Assembly: GCF_003704105.1 (NCBI RefSeq)
Contig: NZ_QUOQ01000003.1
Span: 496,001 to 560,000, forward strand
DNA from: Brevundimonas lutea
GTDB taxonomy: Bacteria; Pseudomonadota; Alphaproteobacteria; Caulobacterales; Caulobacteraceae
Reading direction: 5' to 3'
DNA length: 64,000 nucleotides
The stretch's first letter is position 1. The number at the start of each line of letters is the position of its first letter. This document shows, piece by piece, positions 54,768 through 64,000 of this stretch. A program made the position numbers and the translations under genes. The notes under the pieces are model-generated. The model was not told the origin of the DNA. It worked only from the letters and a program-made list of their open reading frames with translations, and searched no databases.

Positions 54768-55214
54768 TCACGTCTCCGTCAGCCATGGCTTGACCGCCGC
54801 GACCAAAGCCCGCGTCGGCCGTCGCGGACGGCCGTCCAGATGGATGCAGACGGCGGTGACCTCGGCGCGGCACAGCGCTTCCCCGCCGCGCTCGATGACC
54901 TGGTCGATCAGCAGGCGCGGTCCCTTGATGGCGCGATAACGGGTCCGCACGATCAGGGCGTCGTCGATCCGGGCGGGCTTCAGATAGGTCAGGTTCAGCG
55001 TCGCCAGCACGAAGGCCATCGGCTGATCGCCGGCCAGTAGCTCAGCGTGGCCGATACCGACGGCCCTCAGGAAATCCGAACGCCCGCGCTCGAAGAACCG
55101 CACATAGCTGCCGTGATAGACCAGGCCGGTGAAGTCGGTGTCCTCGTAATAGACCCGGACCGGCAGCAGATGGTCCTGGCCGTCGAACCCTCCAGCGGTC
55201 GGCTGATCGCTCAA
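54768..55214 (-). CDS. ybgC: Tol-Pal-associated acyl-CoA thioesterase YbgC
   Basis: The 148-residue hotdog thioesterase has the YbgC signature VYYEDTDFTGLVYHGSYVRF with the catalytic Asp, and FVLATLNLTYLKPARIDDAL. It hydrolyses acyl-CoAs and may act in phospholipid turnover near the Tol complex. The start is TTG 55214, overlapping the upstream gene's stop (TTGA) with GGGAG 7 bases before. Confidence 0.9.
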   Translation of the reverse strand: MSDQPTAGGFDGQDHLLPVRVYYEDTDFTGLVYHGSYVRFFERGRSDFLRAVGIGHAELLAGDQPMAFVLATLNLTYLKPARIDDALIVRTRYRAIKGPRLLIDQVIERGGEALCRAEVTAVCIHLDGRPRRPTRALVAAVKPWLTET

Positions 55215-55597
55215 GACGCCGCTCCCGCCGCGTTCTTGGGCGGCGCCGGGAAACTGGGGCAGTCGCTGCGCACCATGGCGTTGAACTCGTCCGGCAAAGG
55301 GTCGTTGGCCAACAGCATGCGGTTCGGGCGCGACACGAAACCCTGCGCCTCCCGCTGTCCTCTCACGCCGACATAGCCGCACAAGGTTCGGCCTGCCCCG
55401 GCCTCCAGCAGTCGAACCTCGGCGCGCGGCCCCAGCTGCTCACGCGCCTGACGCAGCACCCGCGTCGAACCCGCCTCGCCTATCGGCCCCACGGCGTCAT
55501 CCGAGGCGACCCGCCAAAGCACCAGCCCGCCCAGCATCAGCACCGCCGCGCCCAGCACGGCGATCATCCGCTCGGTCCGAATGCGTCGCGCGCTCAT
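55211..55597 (-). CDS. Small membrane-anchored protein of unknown function
   Basis: The 128-residue protein has one N-terminal transmembrane helix (MIAVLGAAVLMLGGLVLWRV) and a soluble domain facing the periplasm with two Cys (TLCGYVG and SDCPSF) that could form a disulphide. No family is recognised. It sits between ruvB and ybgC, overlapping ybgC by 4 bases. ATG 55597 follows a GAGGGAG. Confidence 0.65.
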   Translation of the reverse strand: MSARRIRTERMIAVLGAAVLMLGGLVLWRVASDDAVGPIGEAGSTRVLRQAREQLGPRAEVRLLEAGAGRTLCGYVGVRGQREAQGFVSRPNRMLLANDPLPDEFNAMVRSDCPSFPAPPKNAAGAAS

Positions 55598-55656
55598 GGC
55601 TCCCTCGTCGGATGTCCGCCGAGGCAGCATGCCGGGCTTCGCCGATCCGCGAAACC

Positions 55657-56691
55657 CTACTTTCCAGCGAAAAGATCGCCGTCTCGCGCCGGTTGAGGCG
55701 GGGCGGTCAGGCCCAGGTGTTCGTAGGCCCGGGCACAGGCCATGCGGCCGCGCGGGGTGCGCTGGATGAAGCCTTGTTGCAGCAGATAGGGCTCGATCAC
55801 GTCCTCGACGGCGTCGCGGGCCTCGGCGATCGCCGCCGCCAGGGTGTCCATGCCCACTGGCCCGCCGCCATAGTTCTCGATCAGGGCCTTGAGGAAGCGG
55901 CGGTCGTTGGCGTCCAGACCGGCCTCGTCGATCTCCAGCCGGCTCAGCGCGCGGGCGGCGACCACGCGGTCGATCACGGCCGCGCCTTCCGCGTCGGCGA
56001 AATCGCGCACCCGGCGAAGCAGGCGGCCGGCCACGCGCGGCGTTCCCCGCGAGCGCCCGGCGATCTCGGTCGCGCCCTCGTCATTGATCGCCGCGCCCAT
56101 CTTGCGCGCCGTGCCGGTGATGACCCGCACCAGCTCCTCGGCCGAATAGAACTCCAGCCTCAGGGGAATGCCGAACCGGTCCCTCAATGGCGTGGCCAAC
56201 AGGCCCGCCCGCGTCGTCGCCCCGACCAGGGTGAAGGGCGCCAGGTCGATCCGCACCGACCGCGCCGACGGCCCCTCGCCGATGATCAGGTCCAGCACAT
56301 GGTCCTCCATGGCCGGATAGAGGATCTCCTCCACCGCCGGGGCCAGCCGGTGAATCTCGTCGATGAACAGGACGTCGCGCGGCTCCAGATTGGTCAGGAT
56401 CGCCGCCAGGTCGCCGGCCTTGGCCAGGATCGGCCCGGACGTGGCCCGAAACCCGACGCCCAGCTCACGCGCCACGATCTGGGCCAGGGTCGTCTTGCCC
56501 AGTCCCGGCGGTCCGAACAGCAGCACATGGTCCAGCGCCTCGCCCCGCCCGCGCGCGGCCTCGATGAATACCTTGAGATTGGCCTTGGCCTGCGGCTGGC
56601 CGACGAAATCGGCCAGGGTCTGGGGCCTCAACGCGCGGTCATAAGTCTCGCCCGGAGCCGATTCGCCGGAGACGATGCGGTCGTCGGTCAT
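55657..56691 (-). CDS. ruvB: Holliday junction branch-migration helicase RuvB
   Basis: This AAA+ motor drives branch migration with RuvA. Walker A is GPPGLGKT (residues 60-67), Walker B/DEIHR is [10 protein letters not shown], and the C-terminal winged helix ends GLTAPPQP. The 344-residue length is standard. It follows ruvA after 10 bases. Confidence 0.98.
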   Translation of the reverse strand: MTDDRIVSGESAPGETYDRALRPQTLADFVGQPQAKANLKVFIEAARGRGEALDHVLLFGPPGLGKTTLAQIVARELGVGFRATSGPILAKAGDLAAILTNLEPRDVLFIDEIHRLAPAVEEILYPAMEDHVLDLIIGEGPSARSVRIDLAPFTLVGATTRAGLLATPLRDRFGIPLRLEFYSAEELVRVITGTARKMGAAINDEGATEIAGRSRGTPRVAGRLLRRVRDFADAEGAAVIDRVVAARALSRLEIDEAGLDANDRRFLKALIENYGGGPVGMDTLAAAIAEARDAVEDVIEPYLLQQGFIQRTPRGRMACARAYEHLGLTAPPQPARDGDLFAGK

Positions 56692-56701
56692 GCCGTCGCC
56701 C

Positions 56702-57319
56702 TCACCGCCCCAGCTCCTGCAAGCCGGCGCGGATCACGGCCGAGAGGTCGGCGTCGTCGCCGAGCCTCATCAGCGCATGATCCACCGCCCGGCGAGCATT
56801 GGCTTCCGGCACGCCCAGCCCCAGCAGCGCCGACACCGCCTCGCCCGTGATGCTGGGCGCCGGGGGCGCGACCTCGGTGTGGACGCCCGGCGCGGTCGGC
56901 GAGAACGTCCCGTCGCCGATGGGCTTGTCCTTCAGTTCGGTGACGATGCGCAGCGCCAGTTTCGGCCCCACGCCGTTGGCGCGGCCGACCGCCGCCTTGT
57001 CCTCGCGCGCCACGGCCTGGGCCAGCTCGCCGGGCGGCAGCACGTCCAGCACGCTCAGCGCCGCCTTCGGGCCCACGCCCTGAATGGCCAGAAGCTGGGT
57101 GAAGGCGCGGCGCTCGTCGCGGGTCAGGAAGCCGTACAGGCGCGGGCCGTTGTCCTGGCTCCACTGGCTCTCGACATGCAGGGTGGCCTCGTCGCCCGGC
57201 GCCGGCAGTCGCTGCAACGTGCGCGCCCCGCACACCACCACATAGCCGACGCCGCCGCAGTCGATCAGGCAGTCGCCCTCCCCCACCTCGACCAGCACCC
57301 CGCGCAACCGCCCGATCAT
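56702..57319 (-). CDS. ruvA: Holliday junction DNA-binding protein RuvA
   Basis: The 205-residue protein binds four-way junctions and loads RuvB. The N-terminal OB domain ([20 protein letters not shown]), helix-hairpin-helix regions ([40 protein letters not shown]) and C-terminal RuvB-binding domain are visible. It overlaps the ruvC stop by 4 bases. Confidence 0.98.
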   Translation of the reverse strand: MIGRLRGVLVEVGEGDCLIDCGGVGYVVVCGARTLQRLPAPGDEATLHVESQWSQDNGPRLYGFLTRDERRAFTQLLAIQGVGPKAALSVLDVLPPGELAQAVAREDKAAVGRANGVGPKLALRIVTELKDKPIGDGTFSPTAPGVHTEVAPPAPSITGEAVSALLGLGVPEANARRAVDHALMRLGDDADLSAVIRAGLQELGR

Positions 57320-57831
57320 GCCGCCATGCCCCGGGAGCGCCGCAAATTCGCATGGGTGATCGCCACGGCCAGGGCGTCAGCGGCGTCCGCCGTCACCTCT
57401 CCGGCTTGGGGCAGCAGCCTGCGCACCATGAAGGCGATCTGGCTCTTGTCGGCGTGACCGGCCCCGACCACGGCCTTCTTGATCAGATTGGGCGCATATT
57501 CCGCCACGCTGAGCCCGCACTTCGCCGGGGCCAGCATCACCGCCGCCCGGGCGTGGCCCAGTTTCAGGGTCGAGGACGGGTTCATGTTGACGAACACTTC
57601 CTCCACCGCCGCCTCGTCGCAGGCATGGGCGACGCAGATCTCAGCCAGCGCCTCCATCAGATGCAGCAGCCGCTGGGCGAAGGGGGCGCGCTCGTCCGGC
57701 GCCACCACCCCGTGCGCGATCCAGCGCAGACGCGAGCCCTCGCAGGCGATCACACCCCAGCCGGTGCGCCTCAGGCCGGGGTCGAGGCCGAGGATGCGGC
57801 TCGCCCCGCTTGGAATCAGAGTGTTCGCCAT
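57316..57831 (-). CDS. ruvC: Crossover junction endodeoxyribonuclease RuvC
   Basis: The 171-residue resolvase cuts Holliday junctions. Catalytic acids are Asp17 in [14 protein letters not shown], the Glu in [12 protein letters not shown], and the Asp pair in [19 protein letters not shown] 57831 is chosen over 57867, whose extra residues are not RuvC-like. ruvC-ruvA-ruvB is in standard order. Confidence 0.97.
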   Translation of the reverse strand: MANTLIPSGASRILGLDPGLRRTGWGVIACEGSRLRWIAHGVVAPDERAPFAQRLLHLMEALAEICVAHACDEAAVEEVFVNMNPSSTLKLGHARAAVMLAPAKCGLSVAEYAPNLIKKAVVGAGHADKSQIAFMVRRLLPQAGEVTADAADALAVAITHANLRRSRGMAA

Positions 57832-57875
57832 CCGTTCCCTTCTGCCCCAAAGAGGGTTAGCGAACAATGACCGGC

Positions 57876-58586
57876 TCAGTCGTCGCGCGGCGCCAGGGTG
57901 TAGCCGGTGACCGAGGGGATGGCGGCCAGCCGATCGGCCAGACGCTGCAGATCGCCGTCGCCCGCGACCTTCAGCTTCCAGGTATGGCTGACGATCCGGC
58001 CATCATCGGCCAGGGCCATGCGGGTGGCGGTCGGATGGGGATCCAGCTCGCATAGAGCCTCACGAACCTCGGCCAGGGGCGAGTCGCCTTCACGCGACCA
58101 GCTCGCCTCCGCGTCAATCACCTGTCGGGCGGGCAGCCGCACGCTGATCAGCCGCAGGCCGACCAGAATCAGGGCCGTCACCACCGTCCCCAAGGCGCCC
58201 AGCGCGTACATCCCGGCCCCGAACAGAATACCGAGCGACGACGTCACCCAGACGCTCGCCGCCGTGGTCAGCCCGTGGATCGAAAACCCGGTGCGGAAGA
58301 TCACGCCGGCGCACAGGAAGCCGATGCCGGTCAGGATACCGTGCGCCATGCGCGTCGGATCAGTGACGATGTTCTCGTCCGGCAGGGCGCGAAAGGCCCA
58401 GTCCGCCTGACTCATCGCCGCCTGCATCAACAGGGCCGAGGCCAGGCAAACCAGGATGTGGGTGCGAAAGCCAGCCGCCCGGCCGCGCCATTCCCGCTCC
58501 AGGCCGATCAAGCCGCCGGCGATGATGGCGCCGATCATCGGCCACAGCTCAGGCAGGGTCAGGGTGTTCAGGTCATTGCCGGTCAT
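57876..58586 (-). CDS. MgtC/SapB-family membrane protein
   Basis: The 236-residue protein has four or five transmembrane helices and the MgtC signature GGLIGLEREWRGRAAGFRTH, followed by ILTGIGFLCAGVIFRTGFSIHGLTTAA in the next conserved block (split here: GFLCAGVIF and GLTTAASVWVTS). A C-terminal ACT-like cytosolic domain follows. MgtC proteins are linked to Mg2+-limited growth and regulation of ATP synthase; the precise role here is unknown. ATG 58586 is used. Confidence 0.85.
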   Translation of the reverse strand: MTGNDLNTLTLPELWPMIGAIIAGGLIGLEREWRGRAAGFRTHILVCLASALLMQAAMSQADWAFRALPDENIVTDPTRMAHGILTGIGFLCAGVIFRTGFSIHGLTTAASVWVTSSLGILFGAGMYALGALGTVVTALILVGLRLISVRLPARQVIDAEASWSREGDSPLAEVREALCELDPHPTATRMALADDGRIVSHTWKLKVAGDGDLQRLADRLAAIPSVTGYTLAPRDD

Positions 58587-58675
58587 CGCCACGGCAACGG
58601 TTGGCCGTATGCGGATGTTCCGGCCGCCACCCGGCGTCGATTGTCGCACGGCGCGCGACGAGGCACAGTGCGGGC

Positions 58676-59371
58676 ATGGCGCGTCCGATCCACTCGCTGA
58701 GCCTGACTATCGCCGCCCTGGTCGCCCTGACCGCCTGCGATCGAGCGCCTGCGCCGACCGAACCCGCGCCTCCCGCCGTTGGCGCCGTCGCCTCACCGGA
58801 CACGCCCCAGGCAGGTTTCACGGCGCGCTGCCTGGAAACCGCGACCCAATCCGACCGGAACGCCGCTCGCGCGGCTTGCGACGCCCGATGGTCAGACGTC
58901 GAGGCGGCCCGCCCTCTCGCTCGCTCCCTGCTGGCGTTGTTTCGCGGCGGCGACGCGCCGGGCGTCGATCCCAATACGATCTCGGCGCGGATGAGCCAGA
59001 TCGACTGGAACGCGCCCCGCGCCGAGGATGCGGTGCGCAGCGGCATGCTGGGCGATCTGTCCATCGATGTTCTCGCCAGCCCGCGCGGCCGACTTCGCGT
59101 CCGTTCGTCCGGCGCAAATCTGGATGTGGTCGAGGCTCTCCGCGCCGAGGGCGCGGGTGTCACCCCGGTGGCCTGCCACGGCGGCGCCGAGCCCGCCTCC
59201 GTCTATCGCGTGGAGCGCCGCGACCACACAGCCTTCGCCATCACCGTGGCGCGGCCGCCGCAAGGCCGGGGTTTCAATCGCCTGACGGTGGACGCCGACG
59301 GGAGGATCCCCATCCTGGCGCGGTTGCGCGCCGAGGAGCCCGACCTGGACTGGACCGCCGAGGACTGCTGA
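58676..59371 (+). CDS. Lipoprotein of unknown function
   Basis: The 231-residue product has a lipoprotein signal (LSLTIAALVALTACDRA) and a Pro-rich linker. The mature domain contains several Cys (TARCLETAT, RAACDARW, PVACHGG, TAEDC) that could form disulphides. No family was recognised. It stands alone between mgtC-like and yebC and converges with yebC. Confidence 0.65.
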   Translation: MARPIHSLSLTIAALVALTACDRAPAPTEPAPPAVGAVASPDTPQAGFTARCLETATQSDRNAARAACDARWSDVEAARPLARSLLALFRGGDAPGVDPNTISARMSQIDWNAPRAEDAVRSGMLGDLSIDVLASPRGRLRVRSSGANLDVVEALRAEGAGVTPVACHGGAEPASVYRVERRDHTAFAITVARPPQGRGFNRLTVDADGRIPILARLRAEEPDLDWTAEDC

Positions 59372-59377
59372 GCGCGA

Positions 59378-60151
59378 TCAGCCCGCGTACTTGGCCGCGT
59401 CCTCGTCCGAGACGTCCTCATTGGAGTAGACCGACGACACGTCGTCTTCGGCGTCCAGCGCGTCGAGCAGCTTGAACAGGGTGCCGACGGCGTCGCCGGT
59501 CACCGGAACGTCCGACTGCGGCTTCCACACGATGGCTGTGGACTTGGGATCGCCCAGAACCTTGGACATGGCCTCGGCCACCTCGTTCAGGTCCTCGAAG
59601 GCGGTCCAGATCGTGTGACCCGGCGCGTCTTCGTAGATGTCCGGTTTTTCCAGATCGCTCTCGACGTCCTGGGCGCCCGCCTCGATGGCGGCCTCCATGA
59701 TGGCGTCCTCGCTGCCCGCTTCGGCGGGATAGATGATCTTGCCGACACGGTCCCACATGAAGGCGACTGAGTTCATCTCGCCCAGCTGCCCGCCGTTCTT
59801 GGAGAAGGCGGCGCGGATGTTGGATCCGGCGCGATTGCGGTTGTCGGTCAGGGCCTCGACGATGATGCCGACGCCGCCGGGGCCACGCCCCTCGTAGCGG
59901 ATTTCCTCCATCGTATCGGCGTCGCCCGAAGTCGCCTTATTGATGGCCCGCTGGATGACGTCCTTGGGCAAGCTCTCGGCCTTGGCGTTGTTGACCGCCA
60001 GGCGCAGGCGCGGGTTCATCGCCGGGTCGGGCATGCCCGACTTCGCCGCCACGGTGATGTCGCGCGACAGCTTGGAGAACAGCTTGGAGCGCGCGGCGTC
60101 GGCGCGACCCTTGCGGTGCATGATGTTCTTGAACTTGGAATGGCCAGCCAT
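59378..60151 (-). CDS. yebC: YebC/PmpR-family regulator or translation factor
   Basis: The 257-residue protein has the family start [20 protein letters not shown] and the conserved [20 protein letters not shown]. YebC-family proteins were annotated as transcription regulators, and recent work supports a role in translating polyproline stretches. In many proteobacteria it precedes ruvC, as it nearly does here. Confidence 0.95.
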   Translation of the reverse strand: MAGHSKFKNIMHRKGRADAARSKLFSKLSRDITVAAKSGMPDPAMNPRLRLAVNNAKAESLPKDVIQRAINKATSGDADTMEEIRYEGRGPGGVGIIVEALTDNRNRAGSNIRAAFSKNGGQLGEMNSVAFMWDRVGKIIYPAEAGSEDAIMEAAIEAGAQDVESDLEKPDIYEDAPGHTIWTAFEDLNEVAEAMSKVLGDPKSTAIVWKPQSDVPVTGDAVGTLFKLLDALDAEDDVSSVYSNEDVSDEDAAKYAG

Positions 60152-60283
60152 GGAATCCCGCGGACGTCTAGGAGTGTCGGTGGGCGCGGGGTCTAGCGCA
60201 GCCTCGGCGGCCTGTCACCACGGGGCCGGAACCGCCGCGCTTGCCGGGGATTTCAGGAGGCGATGCAATCGCGAGGAACCGCC

Positions 60284-60469
60284 ATGGGCGCCGAAGAAGC
60301 TCTGTACGACGACGACGATCTGGACGAGGCCGACATCGTCGAGTGGTACGAGGCGCGGCCGATGACGGTGTCGACGGCCGTGGCCACCGGTTCGATCATC
60401 GGCGCCTTCGCGCTCGGCGTCCTCACGGCCGTCGGCGCGCTCGCCCTGATGGGCCATTTCGACGATTGA
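60284..60469 (+). CDS. Small single-pass membrane protein
   Basis: A 61-residue protein with an acidic N-terminus (EEALYDDDDLDEADIVEWYE) and one transmembrane helix (AVATGSIIGAFALGVLTAVG). GAGGAA lies 5 bases before ATG 60284. Function is unknown; the size and layout resemble small membrane regulators. Confidence 0.6.
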   Translation: MGAEEALYDDDDLDEADIVEWYEARPMTVSTAVATGSIIGAFALGVLTAVGALALMGHFDD

Positions 60470-60514
60470 TGAGACGAGGCGCGCCGACCCCGGGTCCGGC
60501 GCGCCTGTTCCAGC

Positions 60515-60739
60515 TCAGATCTGCGGGTCGTTCGTCTCGGGCTGCTGACCCTGGACGGCGGTGTTGCGCTCCACACCCTCGTCGGTGTCGATCTCGTCAT
60601 CGAAGTCTTCAACGCCGGGATCACGCTGTGCCTGTAGCTCACGCTCACCCAAGCCCAGCCCCTGTTCGCGGGCTTGGGTGGTTTTGATCTCATCAGTCTC
60701 GAATTGGGGGGTTTCGGCGTCTCGGGGAGTGTCGGTCAT
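60515..60739 (-). CDS. Small acidic protein, probably disordered
   Basis: The 74-residue product is rich in Asp, Glu, Gln and Thr (ETPQFETDEIKTTQAREQGL, DFDDEIDTDEGVERNT) with no hydrophobic core. It has the look of stress-related disordered proteins, but no family is recognised. It converges with the gene at 60284-60469. Confidence 0.5.
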   Translation of the reverse strand: MTDTPRDAETPQFETDEIKTTQAREQGLGLGERELQAQRDPGVEDFDDEIDTDEGVERNTAVQGQQPETNDPQI

Positions 60740-60894
60740 GGGGTTTATCCTGGCGCCCCGCGCCCAATGCGCGTCGGCTCCGGTGCAACCGGCGGCGCCT
60801 TTGGCGGTTCCATGTCGCCTCTTCGCCCTCGCCTACACACCCGTGCCGCCATGCCGCGTTGCGGCGCACGCAGGGGCCTTCTAGGGTCCGGAGC

Positions 60895-61449
60895 ATGAAG
60901 CGTTTCGCGCCCCTCGCCCTGCTGCTGCTGGCCTCCGCCTGTTCGGAAGCGCCGCGGCCGGCCGATCAGACCCCGGCCGCCGAAACCGCCGCTCCCGAGG
61001 CCGCGACCACGCGGGTCGCCCTGGCTCTGGACCAGGAAGGGCTGCGCGCCGTGAATGTCGAGAGCGGATCGACGGTCCTGGTGGCCTTCGACCAGCCCGA
61101 GGCCCAGACGGTCGCCCTGGTCAGCCGCGCGCTGGGCGATGATCCGGCCGAGATCGGGGTCAACAGCGACTGCGGCGCGGGGCCGCTGAACTTCGCCAGC
61201 TGGGACGACGGCCTGACGTTATGGAGCCATGAGGGCCGCTTCGTCGGCTGGGCGGTGAACCGCGAAGGCCCGACCACCATGGGCGGCATCGGCGTCGGCT
61301 CCAGCCGCGCCCAGATCGACGAGAGCCTGGTCGCCGAGTTCAGCCACGGCTCCATGGGCAAGCAGTTCAAGTCCGGAAATCTGCACGGCGTCCTGCACGA
61401 TGGCCGCGTGGCCCACATGTGGGCCGGGGTCAGCTGTAACTTCGGCTGA
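60895..61449 (+). CDS. Lipoprotein of unknown function
   Basis: A 184-residue protein with a lipobox (FAPLALLLLASACSEAP) and an Ala/Pro/Thr linker. The folded domain shows WDDGLTLWSHEGRFVGWAVN and GGIGVGSSRAQIDESLVAEF, a pattern often seen in small periplasmic proteins whose domain repeats 'G-G-I-G-S' turns. The family is not identified. It has two Cys in the mature part (NSDCGAG, GVSCNFG). Confidence 0.65.
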   Translation: MKRFAPLALLLLASACSEAPRPADQTPAAETAAPEAATTRVALALDQEGLRAVNVESGSTVLVAFDQPEAQTVALVSRALGDDPAEIGVNSDCGAGPLNFASWDDGLTLWSHEGRFVGWAVNREGPTTMGGIGVGSSRAQIDESLVAEFSHGSMGKQFKSGNLHGVLHDGRVAHMWAGVSCNFG

Positions 61450-61522
61450 GGCGACTGTCCCGATCCGGGCGGCCCAGCCCTTGCTTCAGAACGCTTGAAC
61501 AAAGCCTCAGGAGCGGCCAACC

Positions 61523-62680
61523 GTGGCCTTCACCGCCCTAACGACCCGAAATGAACCGCCGCCGATCGCGCGCGGCGGATGGCTGGACGCGCTGCGCTTC
61601 ATCGTCGCGGCGCTGATCATCCTGCATCATTTCCAGGGCGCGGGGCCGATCGCCCTGGCCGAGGGTCTGCACCCGGCGTTCGAACACTCCGGCTTTCTGC
61701 TGACCAACTTCTTCATCATCGATTCCGGCTACGTCCTGATGCGGGTCTACGGCCGCTCGGTCGGGGCCGGGCGGATGTCCCATTTTGACTTCTTCCTGAA
61801 GCGCGCCCTCAGGGTCTGGCCGGCCCACCTGATCATGGGGCTCAGCCTGATCGTCCTGGTCGGCGCGGCGACCCTGGCCGGCCAACCGCCTCGGAATCCC
61901 GAGTGGTTCCAGTGGGATCAGCTGCCTGCCCAGCTCGCCCTGGTCCAGTCGTTCGGCGTGCATGGAGGATTGGGCTGGAACGCGCCGTCCTGGTCGATTT
62001 CCGGGTTGATCGGCTGCTATCTCCTGTTCCCGTTCATCCTGCGCGGCGTGACGAAGCTGGGTCCCTGGACCGCCCTGATCGGCATGATCGCGTTGTATCT
62101 CGCCATCAATCAGCTGTGCTGGACCTTCCTCGGCTATCCCGTGTGGCAGATGCCGATGCACTACGGCTTCATCCGCATCCTGCCGCTGTTCGTGCTGGGC
62201 ATGACCCTGGCATGGTTCGCTCAGAAGGTCTGGATAAACCCGCGTGTTGCCGGCTGGGTCGGCGTCGCCGCGGCGGCGGGCTTCTTCGCGCTCCAGGCCT
62301 TCGACAAGCACGCTCTGCTTTCGCTGGTCTGCATCAGCCTGATCATCCTGGCCGCCGGCGCGGTGCCGGTGCGGCGACCGTCCAAGCTGGTCGAGCGCGC
62401 CGCGCTGGTGTCCTTCTCCATGTTCATCACCAATGAGGTGGTGCGCATCTGGTGGTTCGGCTTCGGCAACATCGCCATCGACCGGCTGAACCTGTCCGAG
62501 AGCGTGCAGTGGGCCATCTGGGGCGCGGGGGTGCTGGCCGCCTTCGCCTTCGCCTGGGCTTATCACCACCTGATCGACGCTCCGATGCAGGACCGGATCA
62601 AGGCCTGGCTCAAGTCTCGCGCGCTGCGCCGCGGGCGGATCGCCCGGATCACCCAGCCGGTCGTGTCGCTGGAGGGATGA
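61523..62680 (+). CDS. Acyltransferase family 3 membrane protein
   Basis: The 385-residue protein has about ten transmembrane helices. The conserved N-terminal signature LDALRFIVAALIILHHFQG includes the catalytic His, and FLKRALRVWPAHLIM is the Arg-containing second motif. Such proteins O-acylate surface sugars or lipids. The start is GTG 61523 with AGGAG upstream. No partner genes lie near, so the acceptor is unknown. Confidence 0.9.
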   Translation: MAFTALTTRNEPPPIARGGWLDALRFIVAALIILHHFQGAGPIALAEGLHPAFEHSGFLLTNFFIIDSGYVLMRVYGRSVGAGRMSHFDFFLKRALRVWPAHLIMGLSLIVLVGAATLAGQPPRNPEWFQWDQLPAQLALVQSFGVHGGLGWNAPSWSISGLIGCYLLFPFILRGVTKLGPWTALIGMIALYLAINQLCWTFLGYPVWQMPMHYGFIRILPLFVLGMTLAWFAQKVWINPRVAGWVGVAAAAGFFALQAFDKHALLSLVCISLIILAAGAVPVRRPSKLVERAALVSFSMFITNEVVRIWWFGFGNIAIDRLNLSESVQWAIWGAGVLAAFAFAWAYHHLIDAPMQDRIKAWLKSRALRRGRIARITQPVVSLEG

Positions 62681-62736
62681 GCCGGAACCGCCAAGCTGTG
62701 CCGGCGTTCCTGAGCCACACTGTTCAGGAGGGTCTC

Positions 62737-62934
62737 ATGGTCTCGAAACACAAGCGTGACGCGGTCTTCGCCGTCGCCATCCTCACCGTGGCGCTGGGCG
62801 CCTCGGCCTGCGGCCGCACCATGGAGCAACGGGCCGCCACCGGCGCGCTCGGTGGCGCCGTGGTCGGTGGTCCGGTCGGCGCGGCCGTCGGCGGCGCGGC
62901 CGGCGCGGTGGTCGGCAAGGCCCGCGGCGAGTAA
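62737..62934 (+). CDS. Small glycine-zipper lipoprotein
   Basis: The 65-residue product has a signal ending in a lipobox (VALGASACGRT) and then a Gly/Ala zipper (GALGGAVVGGPVGAAVGGAA). Glycine zippers insert into or span membranes. CAGGAGGG precedes the ATG closely. It resembles the OsmB/YMGG-like class in outline. The ATG lies 56 bases after the acyltransferase stop. Confidence 0.72.
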   Translation: MVSKHKRDAVFAVAILTVALGASACGRTMEQRAATGALGGAVVGGPVGAAVGGAAGAVVGKARGE

Positions 62935-63065
62935 CCCCCAACAGCCCGCGATCTTGATCGCGAGCTCGGAAAGCCCTAAGTCAAGGCCGCTCGGGCGACC
63001 CTCGGTCACCGGGCGGCCTCCGCACATCCGTCAAACATCGGCGCACGCTGCGCCAGCAAGGACCC

Positions 63066-63425
63066 ATGAGAGACCTCAAGCAAACCGGCTTCACTGATCG
63101 CCTGTCCGCCCAAGCCGAGGCCAAGAAGGCCCTGCTCGCGAAGTTCAAGCCGAAGCCAACGGTCACGGATCCGGAATTCGACAAACTTGCTGAAAAGCGC
63201 GCGGCTGAAAAGGAAGAGCTCCGTCGCCAGCACGAGCTCGCTAAGGCTGAGCAGCGCCGCGAGAAGGCCGAATCCGAAGCCGCCAAAATGGCTGTCCAAC
63301 AGGCTGCTCAGGACGCCATCGAAGCCGAGAAGCGCGCCGCTCGCAAGGAGCGCAAGCAGCTCACCAAGGAAGAACAGAAGGCCAAGCGCGACGCCCGCTA
63401 CGCCGCCCGCAAGGCGCGCCGCTAG
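63066..63425 (+). CDS. DUF6481-family highly charged helical protein
   Basis: The 119-residue protein starts MRDLKQTGFTDRLSAQAEAK and is a nearly continuous Lys/Glu/Ala-rich helix (KRAAEKEELRRQHELAKAEQ) ending KARR. This is the DUF6481 pattern, a family of unknown function seen in alphaproteobacteria. Its basic tail could bind nucleic acid. It converges with ogt 3 bases away. Confidence 0.82.
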   Translation: MRDLKQTGFTDRLSAQAEAKKALLAKFKPKPTVTDPEFDKLAEKRAAEKEELRRQHELAKAEQRREKAESEAAKMAVQQAAQDAIEAEKRAARKERKQLTKEEQKAKRDARYAARKARR

Positions 63426-63428
63426 GGT

Positions 63429-63977
63429 TCAGGCCGCCACGCGCCGCTCCGCCCATCGGCGCTCGTGGTCGAGCAGCCAGCGCTTGCGTTCGACTCCGCC
63501 GGCATAGCCGGTGAGCGCCCCAGACTTGCCGATGACCCGGTGACAGGGAACGATGATGCCTACGGGGTTCGAGCCGTTGGCCAGACCGACCGCCCGCACC
63601 GCCGTCGGCCGGCCGATGCGGGCCGCCAACCCGGCGTAGCTGTCGGTCTCGCCCACCCGGATCTCGGTGAGGGCGCGCCAGACGGACCGCTGGAAGTCCG
63701 TTCCGCCCGTGGCCCAGTGAACCGTCGACAAGGCCCCGGCCTCGCCGGCGAAGTATCGCTCCAGCACCACTACAATTTCAGCGGGCGGCGCACCGGCGAC
63801 CAGCGGCGTCGCGCCGTAGTGCAGCCGCATCAGCCGCCGCGTGCGGGACTCAAAATCGGCGAAGTCCAGGGCGCGAACCACGCCGGCCTCGTCGGTGACC
63901 AGCAACATGGCCCCCAGCGGCCCGTCGAGGCGGGTCAGGATCAGGGTTTCAGGCGTGTCATCATGCCGCGCGGTCAT
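63429..63977 (-). CDS. ogt: Methylated-DNA-protein-cysteine S-methyltransferase
   Basis: The 182-residue suicide enzyme repairs O6-alkylguanine. The acceptor Cys145 lies in IIVPCHRVIG, with the upstream helix (DFQRSVWRALTEIRVGETDS) and the Asn hinge GLANGSNPVG. There is no Ada-type N-terminal zinc domain, so it is a stand-alone Ogt. Only 23 bases of its upstream region are in the window. Confidence 0.95.
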   Translation of the reverse strand: MTARHDDTPETLILTRLDGPLGAMLLVTDEAGVVRALDFADFESRTRRLMRLHYGATPLVAGAPPAEIVVVLERYFAGEAGALSTVHWATGGTDFQRSVWRALTEIRVGETDSYAGLAARIGRPTAVRAVGLANGSNPVGIIVPCHRVIGKSGALTGYAGGVERKRWLLDHERRWAERRVAA

Positions 63978-64000
63978 GGCGGGTCTCCGGGAAAATTGTC

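Overview
The window looks like chromosomal DNA of a high-GC alphaproteobacterium of the Caulobacteraceae, most probably Brevundimonas or a close relative. This is inferred from gene content and order: ruvCAB-ybgC-tolQRAB-pal-cpoB-tilS-ftsH, a bactofilin, a TonB-dependent receptor with a sugar locus, an HWE kinase, a DUF6481 protein and Caulobacterales-style intergenic palindromes. No 16S rRNA gene or tRNA gene was seen, so the assignment is indirect.

Layout. 1-903: the 5' part of a secreted TPR-type protein that runs off the window. 1030-4350: a single-chain MmeI-like restriction-modification enzyme. 4352-9756 (minus): mntP with a manganese riboswitch leader, then pdxH, a nucleoside hydrolase, ribokinase and a cytoplasmic GH3 beta-glucosidase. 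10069-17722 (plus): a J-domain protein, aroC, a peroxiredoxin, a bactofilin, an O-antigen ligase-like protein, serS (with an unusual internal insert), surE and pcm. 17805-20471 (minus): a SpoU methyltransferase and the queC-queE-queD set for 7-deazaguanine synthesis. 20622-24456 (plus): a CBS/pseudo-histidine-kinase/receiver protein, two hotdog thioesterases, two tandem paralogous small proteins and a membrane protein. 24466-27046: an IS1595-family element with near-perfect ends, an 8-bp target duplication and passenger genes, inserted just upstream of an S24-type repressor gene. 28374-40602 (minus): a carbohydrate-uptake locus with a LacI regulator, a TonB receptor, a GH144-like glucoamylase-family hydrolase, a solute-binding protein, two permeases and a very large secreted discoidin-domain glycosidase-like protein; no ABC ATPase gene is present. 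40860-42748: an HWE kinase with its receiver. 43277-47009 (minus): proC, ybjN, ubiK and ftsH. 47065-57831 (minus): tilS, the Tol-Pal genes and ruvCAB. 57876-63977: mgtC-like, yebC, several small envelope proteins, an acyltransferase and ogt.

How parts may work together. The TonB receptor, GH144-like enzyme, binding protein and permeases form an oligosaccharide capture system. The GH3 enzyme 30 kb away carries a LacI-type operator almost identical to the one in front of the lacI gene, so it is a candidate intracellular partner. The Tol-Pal genes, bactofilin, O-antigen ligase and SH3/glycine-zipper proteins serve the envelope. RuvABC, Ogt and the S24 repressor concern DNA repair and damage responses. 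The restriction enzyme and the IS1595 element are the clearest accessory DNA. All functional calls are by reading motifs; no database search was run.
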